NCBI GenBank assembly: GCA_031213475.1
Contig: JARUPZ010000034.1
Span: forward strand, 4,404,940-4,468,939
Direction: 5' to 3'
Length of the DNA: 64,000 nucleotides
Origin: Nereocystis luetkeana
Taxonomy: Eukaryota > Sar > Phaeophyceae > Laminariales > Laminariaceae
This document shows positions 1 to 11,822 of the stretch, in pieces. The translations under genes and the position numbers were made by a program. Under the pieces are notes generated by a model. The model was not told the origin of the DNA and made no database searches. It was given only the letters and a program-made list of their open reading frames with translations. Within the stretch, counting starts at the first letter, position 1. Every line of letters begins with the position of its first letter.

Positions 1-600
1 TTTTTCTTTTGTGACTGACACCTCACCCTGCCGTTGCCGGATGGCAACTACTACTACTACTACCACTGCTGCTACTACTGCGGTAGTGTTATCAAGTTGT
101 TGAAGAGTGTTCTTTTCAACTCGGAATGGAACGCGTACTTACGATATTTTATCGGAGGCAAAAAATAACCGATATTGAAAGTCACAATGGGTATAAAAAA
201 GTAAGCCGCGTCTCTCACCCGCGTGGATACAGCCGCGGGGTCATCCGGAAACTTGGCTTCAAACCCACGGACTGCGCTAGACAGCGAGTCGCTCGTATTA
301 CGCGTGCTGCGGCTGTCCAGACGTGTTCCGTTCGATCCCTGCAAGCCGCAGGCCTCACAGGGAAAATCGGTGGCAAACCACATCGAAGCGAAACGAGTTG
401 CGCGGCGGAAGGCAGGCAGCGGGTAGCGCTCAGGATTCCATGGGCCATGCAAGCTTACTATGCTTGCACTGCCGCTTACTATGCTTGCACTGCCGCTAAT
501 GACGTGGGGATGGAACATGGACGAGGCGTAGGGCAAACGAGGATTTGCCGATAGAGGGAGGGAGATTTAATCAGGAGCCTTCGAGAAGGGAAAGTAGAAT
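1..600. other. Gene-poor stretch, no gene recognised
   Basis: Open frames exist on both strands at about 75-554. The minus-strand frame has fairly normal amino-acid composition in its middle (about 215-430) and could be a decayed or partial exon, but no family, start or splice sites stand out. A short direct duplication (actatgcttgcactgccgct) lies at 458-497. Confidence 0.4.
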
Positions 601-2300
601 ATACAAGGCGCTTCGATCCGCGGGCGGCCTACGCCGCCCGCTACGCTCGCTCAGGAAGGAAAAATACACCAAATTACTATTGATATACAAAACGGACAGA
701 GGTCCATGATTGAATATACGTAGCTTTTTCATGATCGATCGTAGTTGCAAACTGGCGACTTGATAATGCCAAGAGTCCCGCCGCCATACTTTAGGAGAAA
801 CAGCTCGGACGTCATATACGCTTCGCTTCACGGGCGGTTGCCGGACGTACGTGGCCCTCTACGCTCGCCCACATGCCGTACGTACGTACATCCCCGAGGT
901 AGGGTAATCCTTTTCCTTTTTTGACATGCTTGCTGTATGTACTGCTGTACGAAACACAGCCTTTCCCTCTTTTGACATGGAAAGAGAAAGCACAGCACGG
1001 CACAGCAGCACCGCAAAAACAATGAAAATGAAACCGGAAAAATTGGAAAGAATATAGTCCCCGTCCCCTTATGAAATAACTTGCTGTCTGATTGGAACAC
1101 CTTGCACCGGTCAAAAAATAATAAAAAAAACGTACAGCAGATACAGCAGACCTTCTCTCTCAGCCTCGTACGCCGCCCGCCCCTCCCGCGACAACCTCGC
1201 CACCGATTCGGTCAGGGTAAATTTTTCCTCACTCTCTGCCACAGTGAGCCCCGTCGCCCGCCTCACGTTGAGCCCGGTGCTCACTGTGGCCGTCGCTCAC
1301 CAGCTCGACAACGTTGTTATTCAGACTGGGTACCTCCCTCTGTGATTTTCAGCCCGGTCGCAAAAATAAGCACCGCTTGAATATTATCTTGCAATTTCGA
1401 ACGACCTTAAATCTCGTACACAATATATCCAAAATCACAAATGGAGGCCAGACAGAGCCCGTTCATGCATCTCTCGTGTCTCGAAGCACACGCGACTCCT
1501 AGGCACGAAAATGGCAACAGCGCTCCTTGCAACCCTCCCTATACCCGTCAGCACCCGCAGACACCCGCGACGGCGCCGGGCTCTCCCGCGGTACCGTGCT
1601 CAGAGTACACGCACGCACACCGAACGAAATAAGAAAAAAGGAAGAAAGGACCGAGAGCGCCAAGAGAAATGGAGAAAACCAAGAACCACACGTATCCCTT
1701 TCGAGACGGAGAACTGCTGGAAAGGTCCGCACCGGTCAAGAAAGAAGGAAAACGAACAGCAGAGCTTCTCTCTCAGCCTCGTACCCCACCCGCCCCGCTT
1801 GCGACCAGCTCGCCACCGATTCGGTCCGGGTAAAGCTTTCCTCGCTGTCGGCCACAGTCAGCCCCGTCGACCGCCTCGCGTGAAGCCCGGTGCTCACCGT
1901 AGCCGTCGTTCGCCAGGTCGACAATGTCGGTACTCAGACTTCGCAGCTCCCTCTTTCAGTTTGAGCGTGGTCTCAAAAATAAACACCGCTTGAATGTCAT
2001 CTTGCAACATCGAACGACCCTTATATCTCGTACGTAATCTATCCAAAATCACAAATGAAGGCCAGACATAGCCCGTTCACGCATCCCTCATGTCTCGAGG
2101 CACACGCGACGCCTAGGCACGAAAGCGGCAACTGCGCTCCTTGCAACTCCCTCTCTACCCGCCAGCACCCGCTGACACCCGCGACGGTGCCGGGCTCTCC
2201 CGCGGTGCCGTGCTCGGAGTACACGCACGAACACGAAACGAAAGAAGAAAAAAAAAAAGGACCGAGAAAACAAAGAACCGCTGGAAAGGTCCGGCACGTA
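600..2300 (+). repeat. Long dispersed repeat R1, with two tandem units
   Basis: Two tandem units of about 560-630 bases start near the landmark CACCGGTCA at 1105 and 1730, and a third is cut short near 2284. Each holds the same series of blocks: a CAGCAGA..TTCTCTCTCAGCCTCGTAC block, an ACCGATTCGGTC block, an ATAAGCACCGCTTGAAT block and a CCCGCGACGG block. The upstream flank (600-1090) and the units recur inverted at about 10780-11795. Frames inside are open by composition only; no protein family is recognised. The outer edge carries a GC-rich palindrome at about 620-650. Superfamily unknown. Confidence 0.7.
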
Positions 2301-5098
2301 ATAAAAGGAGGCGGTTTCGAAGTGGGAGCTCTGAGAGGCCAGGGATGTACCAACCGAGCACGCGCAGGGATTGAGAGCTAAGTAAGTGGTTCTATATACC
2401 AGGTACCAGATATATATATATATATATTGGTTGAGAGTGATATATATATAGACTACATGTGTACTACTACTGCGGTGTAAGGAGATATTCGATTCAAGGC
2501 GGAATAGGAACATGTACGTACAATGCGTTGTGGGCGGGAAAACACGACAGTATCATGTAGTACGAGAGCTTCAGTACATGCATGATGACGCTGTGTGTCA
2601 TCATGCAACGACTGACGATTACGATGTTCTCACACCAGGTTATCAGCAGCCCGTGGTCGCGATACTGTAGTGCCAGCCCGCGAGGGAACGGTTCTGACGA
2701 GCTGTGGTGTGCCATCCCGTATCGCTTGAAACGAAATAGTACCACGAGCATATCCACGGTGTGTGTACCCATGTATACCCATAAGCAAAGGAGAAATGGA
2801 AGAAATAAAAGCACGAAGAAGGTAAAAACGAAAACGAAATTATTATTAATAGAAACGAAAAAAGAAAAATAGAGGAAGAAATTGAACAAACATGCGCTCA
2901 GGGTGCAGCATCTAGGCCGGTTAAGCAAGGGAAGGCAAAGGGAAGGCACCCGCCGAAACGTAGCACTGGCCGCCTTTCTATCGCGGGGGATCACAGTAAT
3001 CAGGACCAAATATGCTTAGTATTTGTATTATGTAGGTTTTTGTAGTAGTTGAGACGCCCAGCGACTACGTACTACCTACTGTGTTACAATCCCTGCTTTT
3101 TCGTCTGTTGTGTTGCGCTATTCTCTGCCAAGTTGATGCGCCCCCCAGCCCCCCCGTAATCTGTCATTCTGCCTTGGCTTGCATCACCTTACTTTTGTTT
3201 TATTTTCGTCTTGTTTTCGTGACCCTTTGTTTCTCTACTTTATTAGTTTTTTAGCTCCCCTTTGGCTGTCTGTCTCCGTCCTCTTTTGTGTGTGTTTGTG
3301 TTGTTCTTGATCCACCAGCTGGGCGTACGTAGGGCGGCTCGTTTTCGTTTGTATTCGCTCTTTGTGTCTACCCCCTCACTGCCTTGTCTTCCGTTTGGTT
3401 TTCTGGTGTTGTCCTCATGTTGGTCTATCAGCTGGGCGTATCAGTGGACTGATCGTACAACAGTAGCAAACAGCAACTTTATCCCCTCGGGGCTCGGCCT
3501 GTTGCTGCGCTTCCTTCAACGCCCCCCCCCCCCCCCCGCCCCCGCCCCGCCGGGGCCTTGGGCTCAACGACGCCGTAAGGTGCTGCGCATTTTGTACCTC
3601 GAGCGTTCGTCGTTTCGCTACATTATCCTTGTCCGTATCCAACCATGTACTACTGCTCTGCTGCTTCTTCAACATGTCTGGACCACCTGCACGATTGGTT
3701 AGTTTCGGTGGGCAAGTTAAACAGCGATATATCGTGTTTGAGAAAACCCATCCAGTTCTGTTGTTGACCTCCCAAGCAAACCTTTCCCCCCCTCCAGTTC
3801 CCCATACATCACTCGTTTGGGTAGCCTCTCGTTATCCATACGAACCATGACCCCCGCGAAAAGTACCCTCCGCTTTCGCACCGTCGTCCCGATGCTCTCA
3901 CAACCAGTCTTGGCACGTGCGACTAGACGGCACTGACTATACTACTGTACGTACTGTAGTAGGTGTCATATCTACTACAGCAGTAGTTAATGTACCGAAT
4001 TAAATAAGGTATTACTGAACTACAGCAATACTGTACGTAGACTAAACTACTTACTGTACACCACCACCTGACGTTTTTCTTTGTGCGCGCGTTTCGGCGA
4101 TCGGCTGTCTCCACTATCATTGTTGCTCGCATGATATATCGGAGACACGTTGTTGAATGAAGTTTGATCCTTCGCTTAATTTTTCTCGATATGCACGTAC
4201 CAGTATGATACTGCTGTAATTGCGATTACGCCAGCTGTGGGGAGTTCGTCAGACTGCTTGGCCGACCCCTTCTTGGCTTTGCAAAAAGACTAAAAAACGC
4301 AAAAACATACTACAGGTGCTCCGAAGTACCAGTATATACGCGCTGGTGATATCGTGATTATCAAAGAAAATGGCGCGAAAGTTGCGTTGTTTCGCGCTGC
4401 TTTCAGCAAGTAGGGCCTACTGCTGTTGTGCAAGCAGTATGATCCTACTGCTGTTGTTGTAGTTGCGTGGTGTGTTCGCTGCTGTTCACGCAAAACGTCC
4501 CAACACTCACTCTTAATACAACAACGAAAGCGTTCCTTGAGCACAAGATGTTTTCCCTTTCACCACATCGTTATTAGCTCACCGAGTCTGATATAGTGAC
4601 AGACGCGCCTGCTCCCATGTTCTCGTGCGTGCACCTATCACGATCACTGCTTCCTGGCAGTTACTCGCATCATTGGCAAAAATCCATGTCATCTCCCGGG
4701 GGAATCAACGGATTCACGGCAATAAATTGCTAACTCTTGAGCATCTCCAGGCTAGTCTCCAGACGAGTCTCCAGACGACTTGAGCACAGCTCCGGCAAGG
4801 TTTAGCAAGCTTCGGGTGTGCGCAGTAGAGGAGGGCTGTTCGTTAACGAATAGAACTGAGCAGCCGCAAGGACCGAACGTTCGAGCGCACGGCCCGCCTC
4901 GTCCGCAGTCCGCAATGGCGTACTCGAACTGGCGAATGTGATCCACGACTACGGTTTCAGTTACTTACTCGCACCAAAACGGTTTCAAGAAAACGCCTTC
5001 GCAAGGTGTTGAAAACTTGATTTCACTTCGAATCTCTGTTCTGTTCTCCAGCAAGGATCAAAGGTTTGAAGCCTGAGTTGCGCTGTTGACCTGGCAAC
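2301..5098. other. Intergenic stretch, no gene recognised
   Basis: It holds a (TA)n run at about 2410-2427, a TACCAGGTA motif at 2397, a C-tract at about 3522-3538 and many short CTACTGTA-type palindromes around 3940-4060. The segment at about 3280-3500 resembles 7180-7398 and looks like a dispersed repeat. Open frames such as 3262-3702 have low-complexity composition and match no family. Confidence 0.5.
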
Positions 5099-5323
5099 AT
5101 GGCTAACTTTATGGGCTCTAAGTTCCCGCCAGGCCTTCTTAACCCCGAAAACTCGGCCGCTGCCGATGGTGCCGCCCACTGGTGCGTTCGGTTCCTGGGA
5201 GTCCAGTGCCCCAACCGACAAGAGTTCATTTTCAACTTATTTTTCTCGAGTCGCGGGGTGTGGATGCTGCTGCCGCTCAGCGTGGTGCTGCTGCTGCTCT
5301 ACAGGCTCGTGGGACCTCCCGAG
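5099..5323 (+). CDS. Candidate first exon of an unknown single-span membrane protein
   Basis: The ATG sits in a favourable context (CAACATGGC) and opens 75 residues before a possible GT donor at 5324. Residues 1-50 are a soluble, mixed-composition segment with two cysteines. Residues 53-68 are a strongly hydrophobic helix (WMLLPLSVVLLLLYRLVG). After the donor the frame becomes GTGTGC-rich low complexity, as expected of an intron. I could not find a following exon and recognise no family. It could be the start of a small membrane protein, or chance. The 100 bases before the ATG have no obvious TATA box. Confidence 0.35.
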
Positions 5324-6055
5324 GTGTGCTGGTGCTCTTTGTGCGTGTGCGTTTGTGTGTCAAGTGTGGGCGTGTTTGTGTGTTTCTTTGGCAACTATTT
5401 CAGAGGAGATATACTCGCCCGTTCTGCGTATTGTACGTAGACCTTTGGAGGCTCACTTTTGGTCCTTTGAAACCTGTTGCTGTCCTTCAACCAACACTGC
5501 TACTGCTGCTTGGTCCTGCCTGCTGGAAGCTTTCAACTTTGAGGCATTTTGGACGTCTTATATACGTGACTGCTGTACGAGAGAGGGTAGTGAAGCTGGA
5601 CTGTCGCCGACTCACGAGGCAAGCAGCAAGCATTTGGGGGGGGGGGGGTGGTGATGAATCCCGAGGGCAGCTGCCCGGGGGTCAACAGGAGAACACAGCA
5701 GTAAGGGGTGTACCCAATTATCTCGGGTGCAACGACAACTACTGAATTCGTTCCTTTTTTACCAACTCGTGTGGTGTGGTGGTACCCGGTACCCGGTACC
5801 AGGTACATTGTACCAGGTACCTGGCATGGTGCGTACGTATTCGGCCGTTGCCGACTGCTGACGTACCCATGTATTTCGAGAGAAGCATAATAACGGCAGC
5901 GGTCGAGATCATGTCATCAGTATCAATCACACTATTAATACCAGTAGCAAAAGCAGGAGCACATTAGATGCTGAAGGCCTTGGTTGTTGGTTGGCCTTGG
6001 TCTCTCACGTTTGATCGAATACGTACCAGGTATCATACAGCAGTAGCTCGTTGCC
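5324..6055. other. Intergenic stretch or intron with palindromic TACCAGGTA cluster
   Basis: Contains a G-tract at about 5636-5650 and a cluster of GGTACC-centred motifs at 5780-5825, with TACCAGGTA at 5797, 5811 and 6022. No coding exon recognised. Confidence 0.5.
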
Positions 6056-6525
6056 TGAACTCAACCCCTTCAGGCTGTTTCCTATGCGGTTCGATTTCGA
6101 GCTTCAGATTTGTATTTTTCGATCTCGAAAACGAATGACCCTGCTTATGCAGTCGAAATATGCAAAATCTGACCGGAAAAAAATCGATTTGAGAATCCTA
6201 TGACCCAAGTCGTCGGATTTTGGCCCAAAACCCGACGACCTGGGTCATCAGATTTTCAAATCGAAAAATTGGATGCTCTCTAAATTCAAGATGTTATCCA
6301 TGACAGCAAACAGCAGCAGAACGATCGATGAGTTGGAAGGTTACACAGCTGTATAGCGGCGTAGCTTCGCGCCCGACGCTCGGGCGGCGGGCGGCGCGAC
6401 CCTCCGTGGCCAGACGTCAGTCGCCTGAGTCGCCTGGCGCGGGCTTGGGCCTAGAGACCAAGAGAAGCGCACTCGACACGCACCTCTCCGGGGATACATA
6501 CGAGTACTTGTACGTACACTGCTGT

Positions 6526-6557
<32 letters not shown>

Positions 6558-6975
6558 CAGTCAAAACATGGAACCCAAAATACCAAGACAGGTGATTCTA
6601 GCTCACTCGCCACGTCTCTTCGCCGCCAGACCAGAGATGATCAGCCTTGGCTCGGACGCTTGGGTCCTACGCACAGTGCAGCGCACCCTGCGCGTCTCTT
6701 CGCGGCGCCAAACCACCAAAACAGCAGTTGGTCTCGGCGTTTGCTCAAATCTCTACACACACGATAAATCTGATTTTTCCGCATAGGAAGGCTGTTTCGA
6801 TTTGCCAACTTCACATCTGAAAAGGCGATCGGGCCGAAATCTGAAGCTCAAAAATCGAACCGCATAGGAAACGGCCTTAGAGCTCCAGTCCTGTTTAGGG
6901 GACAAGGCTCTCAGATTCCAAGTACATTTGTCCCCAATTGTCCCCCCAAAACGAGACTGCGGTCCTAAAAGGGTG
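6056..6975. mobile_element. MITE-B copy interrupted by an ~813-bp TIR element
   Basis: The inner element (about 6069-6881) has long terminal inverted repeats: GGCTGTTTCCTATGCGG at the left and its near-perfect reverse complement at the right, both extending about 40 bases. It holds a (CAG)n run at 6528-6555 and no transposase. Three-base flanks TCA and TTA suggest a PIF/Harbinger-like 3-bp target duplication with one change (inference). Outside it, the pieces AACCCCTTCAG and AGCTCCAGTCC look like the split end of another MITE (MITE-B) whose other end is GGACTGCGGTCCT-like at about 6950-6975, so this appears to be a nested insertion. Confidence 0.6.
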
Positions 6976-7179
6976 AAACCCCACATTACGACTGCTCTCC
7001 CGCGTTTCTTCTGGCGCAAGTTGCTGGGGATTATACTTACTAATAGATCACACGTTGCTATTGATACGTACCAGGTATGTAGACGAGTGCACGTACACTG
7101 GAGCGGCTACACTTCCCTCTTGGGACGCCGCGATAAAAAAAAAGCGACCAAAACAACGCTAAGTCTGGTGTCATCAAAA

Positions 7180-7398
7180 CCGTGTACGAGCATCGTGTAC
7201 GAGTGGAGGGTCATGCTGCGCCCGTGCTGTGCCGTAATTACACGACTCCTTGCCTTGCATGGCAACTCGGACACCAGCTTGTGTTCTTGTGACGTCCTTG
7301 TGCTGGGGTCCTTCAGCTGGCTATATCACAGGACTGATCGCACCAGCAAACAGCAACCTTGTCCTCGGGACTCGGCCAGCGGCATGTTTGCTTCGTTT
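7180..7398 (+). repeat. Dispersed repeat related to 3280-3500
   Basis: Shared blocks include TCAGCTGG, GACTGATCG, AGCAAACAGCAAC and CGGGRCTCGGCC in the same order as at 3420-3500. The copy ends exactly where the 7401-9051 element begins, so that element probably inserted into it. Confidence 0.5.
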
Positions 7399-7400
7399 TA

Positions 7401-9051
7401 GAGTTGCACCCCGTCTGACTGAGAACCGGATACCCGGTGGCGGGTACCCGGAACCGTCGGAACCGGAATCGTCGCGGTCCAACTCGCGGAATCGCGGTAT
7501 TTGTACCCTGGGTTCCCGGGTACTCGGGTACCCGTCAATTGTTTTATACGGAACCCCCAAAACTGGGGTATACGTTGATTTATACATACACTGCAGAAGC
7601 TGCGCCCCCAGACTCTCGCCTCTCGCCCCTGCAGACAACAGACCGAGAACAGAGGAGTATCGTATTTTCACCCCGGGTACCCGCTACACGCACACGATAC
7701 CCCTACCAGCGTAAACCAGCGGCCCTACTTTACCGTGGAGCAGGAGATAGACCAATCACAAGAGGTCTCAACCGAAGGTGTCGGGAGACAGGTCAAGCAA
7801 GGCAAAACGTGCGCTGTCAAGGGGCCGCCAACCAAACGAATCGATACGTTGGCAATTGGAATCGTTCTTTGATGCGACACTTTCTCTCACTCAGATGAGC
7901 TGCCCGCGAATTTGAAAAATAATAATTTACGGTAGATACTGCGCCGCTTGTAAAGTGCTCTCAGTTTTACGCTTCTTCCCCCAGCACTGCACCGATGATG
8001 GGGCCGGTTGTTCCACACCAAAATACTATTACGGGGGACCATAGTTAGTACCACCTATGGTATATATATATATTAAAAAACATACCAGGTACCTGGTATA
8101 TATTTGACCATTTTTACTAACAATATTTGGTCCTGTTAACTATGGTCCCCCGTAATGGTAAATTGGTGTCAGTCAAGGTATGTCTAGGCAAAGTTGCTGT
8201 CTGTCAAGAGGGATGATGAAAGTGCTGCCTCCTGATACGTGTTTGGTACCTTTCGATGTTGCTGTTCGCAGGGAGGCCGATGTGATTGTGGCAATGAGAT
8301 CGAACACCGTGGTTTCCCCGCGGGGATGATATTGGATGTTTGATGAGACGATTGGACGGATATCGGCCTGGGTTCTGAAATTTTGGGATTTTTACAGCGA
8401 GGTCTGTTTTGATGTTATACCTGGTATGTGCTTTATTTGTTGCAGCAGTATGGGCGAAGGTTTCCTCAGCATTTCTTGCTTACTTCGTTGTTTCCGGGTG
8501 TGTGTGGGTTTTTGACGCGTGACTTGTTTGATGCGAACTATTCTTTTCGAAGGATCTTCCTGATGACTTGACGAGCGAAATAAGGGTGGACGGAAAATTA
8601 CGTTCCACTGTTGCTTTTATTTCAACTCCCCACTCCCCACTTCTCTACCCGATTCCACAGAGAAAACCCCTACCTGGTATACTTGCCTTCTGCTTTCTTT
8701 CTTAGGCATGATTCCTCGAAAGGGGCGAAATGAAGTCATGCCTTCCCACCTCCCGCCTTACCACGTCGCTGAACAAAAGCTAAAAGGGGAGCAAATAGTG
8801 TATGGTAACCCGGGTACTCGGGTACCCGTGCCCGCCTTACCACGCCGCCGCTCAAAAGCTGCAAGGGGAGCAAATATTGTTCGGTTACCCGGTTACCCGG
8901 GTCCGCCTTGCCCGCCACCGCTCAAACGCTGAAGGGGGGGCAAATAATGTGCGGTAACCCGGGTACCCGGGTACCCGGTTCCGGTTCCGGCTCAACCCCC
9001 CCCGACCCGGTTGGGTACCCGGTTACAAATTTTTAGTACGGGGTGCAACTC
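7401..9051. mobile_element. TA-flanked 1.65-kb DNA element with GGGTACCC arrays
   Basis: Perfect terminal inverted repeats GAGTTGCACCCCGT (7401-7414) and ACGGGGTGCAACTC (9038-9051) are each flanked by TA, so the target duplication may be TA. Subterminal regions at both ends (about 7430-7560 and 8810-9030) are packed with CGGGTACCCGG-type palindromes. At the right end they are part of a three-copy tandem repeat of about 70-75 bases (8753-8980) containing GCTCAAAAGCTG and GGGGAGCAAAT. A MITE-A copy (8032-8152) is nested inside. No transposase, so it is non-autonomous; superfamily unclear. Confidence 0.6.
8032..8152. mobile_element. MITE-A copy 1
   Basis: Flanked by TA on both sides. Ends are CGGGGGACCATAGT and ACTATGGTCCCCCG. 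It shares the interior TTTGACCATTTTTACTAACAA with copy 6 (61907-62013). It contains a TACCAGGTACCTGGTA palindrome at 8083-8098. TA target and long inverted ends fit a Tc1/mariner-type MITE (inference). Confidence 0.8.
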
Positions 9052-10190
9052 TACTTTGTTTTTCTTCCTTTCGTTTTTTCCTGTATTTTTTTTTTTCTCC
9101 TTTTCTTTCTTCTTTCTGTACCCTCCTCGTGTTATTCTTTTTTCAGTTTCCTTTTCATTTTTTCGAGTGTACCTATAATGCCATGGATATGTTCCTTCGT
9201 GTTATCGGGTTGCTTGCAAGTGATACGGGATGGTATACCACATCTCGTTACTAATGGTACGGTTTTCCCTTACGGGCTGGTATGATAACTGCCGTGCGCA
9301 CTATTTCGTACCTGGTGCTTTGTTTTTTCGCTATCGAGATGCATCTTGTTATAGCCTGTTTTGTGACCACGGGCAGGATTTCAGGGAAGTGGGCTAATGT
9401 GATAACATCATCATACAGTAGTCATCATCATCATCACCACCATATCATCCCCCAATGACGCAGTGGCCACAATGGTTGTTGTAGTCGTCGCTTTTTGTCG
9501 CCACAATGGTTGCTGAAGTAGTCCCCAGGAGGGCCAATAGGCAAAAGGTGGTCCTTTTTTCTCTTGTCAAGTAAGTGTGTCTGGGTTGCTGGCGTGCGGG
9601 TTCGTGCGTTTTGTGCTTGTCGTGTATACCCAAGCACGATGATGCCATGTATGGCATTTTGGTTGCACCGTCTACTCTCCTTACTGCATTACGACAAGTG
9701 TAGCGTCTCTGCTTCTGTGTCGACAGTGTTGCGGCCACGGAGCGGGTACGAGTACAGCGCATCTCTCTCTCTTATCAATAGCACGAAGAACCAGCACGGA
9801 TACTGGGGTGCCCCGGATGCCGACGGGTATAAAAGGGACGGTTTATTCAATGCGAAGAAAGACACACGAATATGTATACCTACATATACATACAACACCA
9901 GCAGTGCTGTGCTAAACGGGTCAAGCTAGTCCGAGGCCACGGCAAACTACAATGGCTCTCCAGGCAGGTGGGCAAACTCTGTCGGGGTGCCTGGATGATC
10001 CACTTCGCCTCTCCCGAGAAAGAGCCCCGACCAAAAGCTCAGCCTCAAAAATTCCGAGGAAAATACGAGCGTAAGGCCTTCGGGATCAGTCAACAACGGT
10101 GCAGCAAGTCTCTTATTTTGACGGGGCCAAAAACAACAGAGACCCCTTTCGAGTCACCTGAAGCGTCCGACGTACGCCGCCCGTCAACGC
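9052..10190. other. Intergenic stretch, no gene recognised
   Basis: T-rich low-complexity sequence at 9052-9170, a (CAT)n run around 9413-9445, then mixed sequence with open frames that overlap on both strands and match no family. Confidence 0.45.
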
Positions 10191-10480
10191 ACACAAGTTG
10201 ACGGCAGATCCTTCTGCACGAGTTCCTAGCGACAGCAGTTACACGTTTCGTTTTTTGTTTCTGTTTCTTTCCTTTTTTCCCCATTTATTGCCTTCGCCCT
10301 TCCTCGTTTTGGTAACTCATCTTCCGGGGTCACACAGCAGGCTCTTCTCTCTCCCCCCCCCTCCCCACTGCGGTTCGTTTTTTGCCTTGGAAGGCATTTT
10401 TTGTTCGCGAGAATACTTCATCAGCCGTTTCGCTCCTCGTCGACTCGCTTCGGATCGCGCCTGCCTACCCACGCTACGCC
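10190..10480 (+). repeat. Dispersed pyrimidine-rich repeat R2, copy 1
   Basis: Related to 13960-14250 and 57650-57880. Shared order: a T-rich tract, GGTCACA..AGCAGGCTCTTC, a C-tract, a GCGAGAA block and CGTCGACTCGC. No coding signal. Confidence 0.6.
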
Positions 10481-10569
10481 CTCTCAGCGGCTTATTATTT
10501 TGTTTTAGTTTTGAATATATATATATATATATAAAATATACCTGGTACCTGGTATATACACATACTTAA

Positions 10570-11795
10570 AGTTACCCTTTTCCTAGAATCACTTGATCAT
10601 AAGCACCTGCCTCACGCTCAGCGAGTCTCCCACGTTTTTTTGTCGCTTCGACGATCCTTGCTTTCTTCGCGTTCTTTGCTTTCTTTGCGTGCTTGCTTCT
10701 CGTGCCACACTTTTTTCCCCAGAACAATAGAAAAAAAAACTCGGAAAAAGAAAAGGTCGATTTTGTTTTTTCAGCGGTTTGGGAGGCTCTCTTTCGCTTT
10801 TTTTCACCGGCTGGTTGAAATTTCTTTTGCGCTTTCAGTTTTTTTCCCCTTTTTTCTTCTTCCGTTCCGAGAGCGTGTGTGTAGTCGGAGCACGGTGCCG
10901 CGGGCGAGCCCGGCGCCGTCGCGGGTGTCGGCGGATGCTGGCGGGTAGAGGGGGGGTTGCAAGGAGTGCGGTCGCGGTTTACGTGGCTAGGCGCCGTGTG
11001 TGCCTCGAGACACAAGGGAAGCACGAATGGGCTCTGTTTTGCATCCATCTGAAAAATTAGACTGAGTATGTTCGAGTCCATAAGGGACGTTCGGGATTGC
11101 AAGCTAACATTCAAGCGGTGCTTATTTTTGCGACCACGCTGAACTATACAAAGAGACGAACGCCCGTCTGTGACCATCGACATCGTCGAGCTGGCGAACG
11201 AGGGTCACGGTGAGCACCGGGCTTCACGCGGGGCGGGCAACGGGGATCACTGTGACAGAGAGGGATGAAAGCTTTACACGGACCGAATCGGTGGCGAGTT
11301 GGCCGAGAGAGGGGCGGGCGGCGTACGAGGCTGAGAGAGAAGCTCTGCTGTTCATTTTTTTTCTTCTTTGTTTTCTTTGACTGGTTGGTGCAAGGTGTTC
11401 CAGGGGCAGACAATTATTACATGAGAGGGGACGGGGATTTTTTTCTCTTTCCGAATTTTTCGGTTTCGTTTTCATAGTTTTTGCAGTGCTGCTGTGCTGT
11501 GCCGCTGTGCCATGCTGTGCTTTCTCGTGCGTACATACCAGGTACATATCATACAGCATATCGAAAGAAGAAAGTCAGTGCCCTACCTGGGGTGTGTACG
11601 TACCAGTACGCGCGGCATGTGACTCTTGGCATTATCAAGCCGCCAATTTGCAACTATACAACAATCATAAAAAACATACCAGGGTACGTTCAATCATCGA
11701 CCTTCTGTCCGCTTCGCGTAATTCGACATGTACTTTTTCTTCCAGAGCGAGCGTAGCGGGCGGCGTAGGCCGCCCGCGGAGCGAAGCGCCTTGCT
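10570..11795 (-). repeat. Repeat R1, inverted copy
   Basis: Reverse-complement relative of 600-2300. It has the same order of blocks and the same GC-rich palindromic edge (about 11745-11790, GCGGGCGGCGTAGGCCGCCCGC region). Minus-strand open frames are shadows of repeat composition. A pair of overlapping TACCTGGTA motifs (11807-11822) lies just outside the edge, and another pair (10539-10554) lies outside the opposite edge. Confidence 0.65.
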
Positions 11796-11822
11796 TATAA
11801 TATATATACCTGGTACCTGGTA

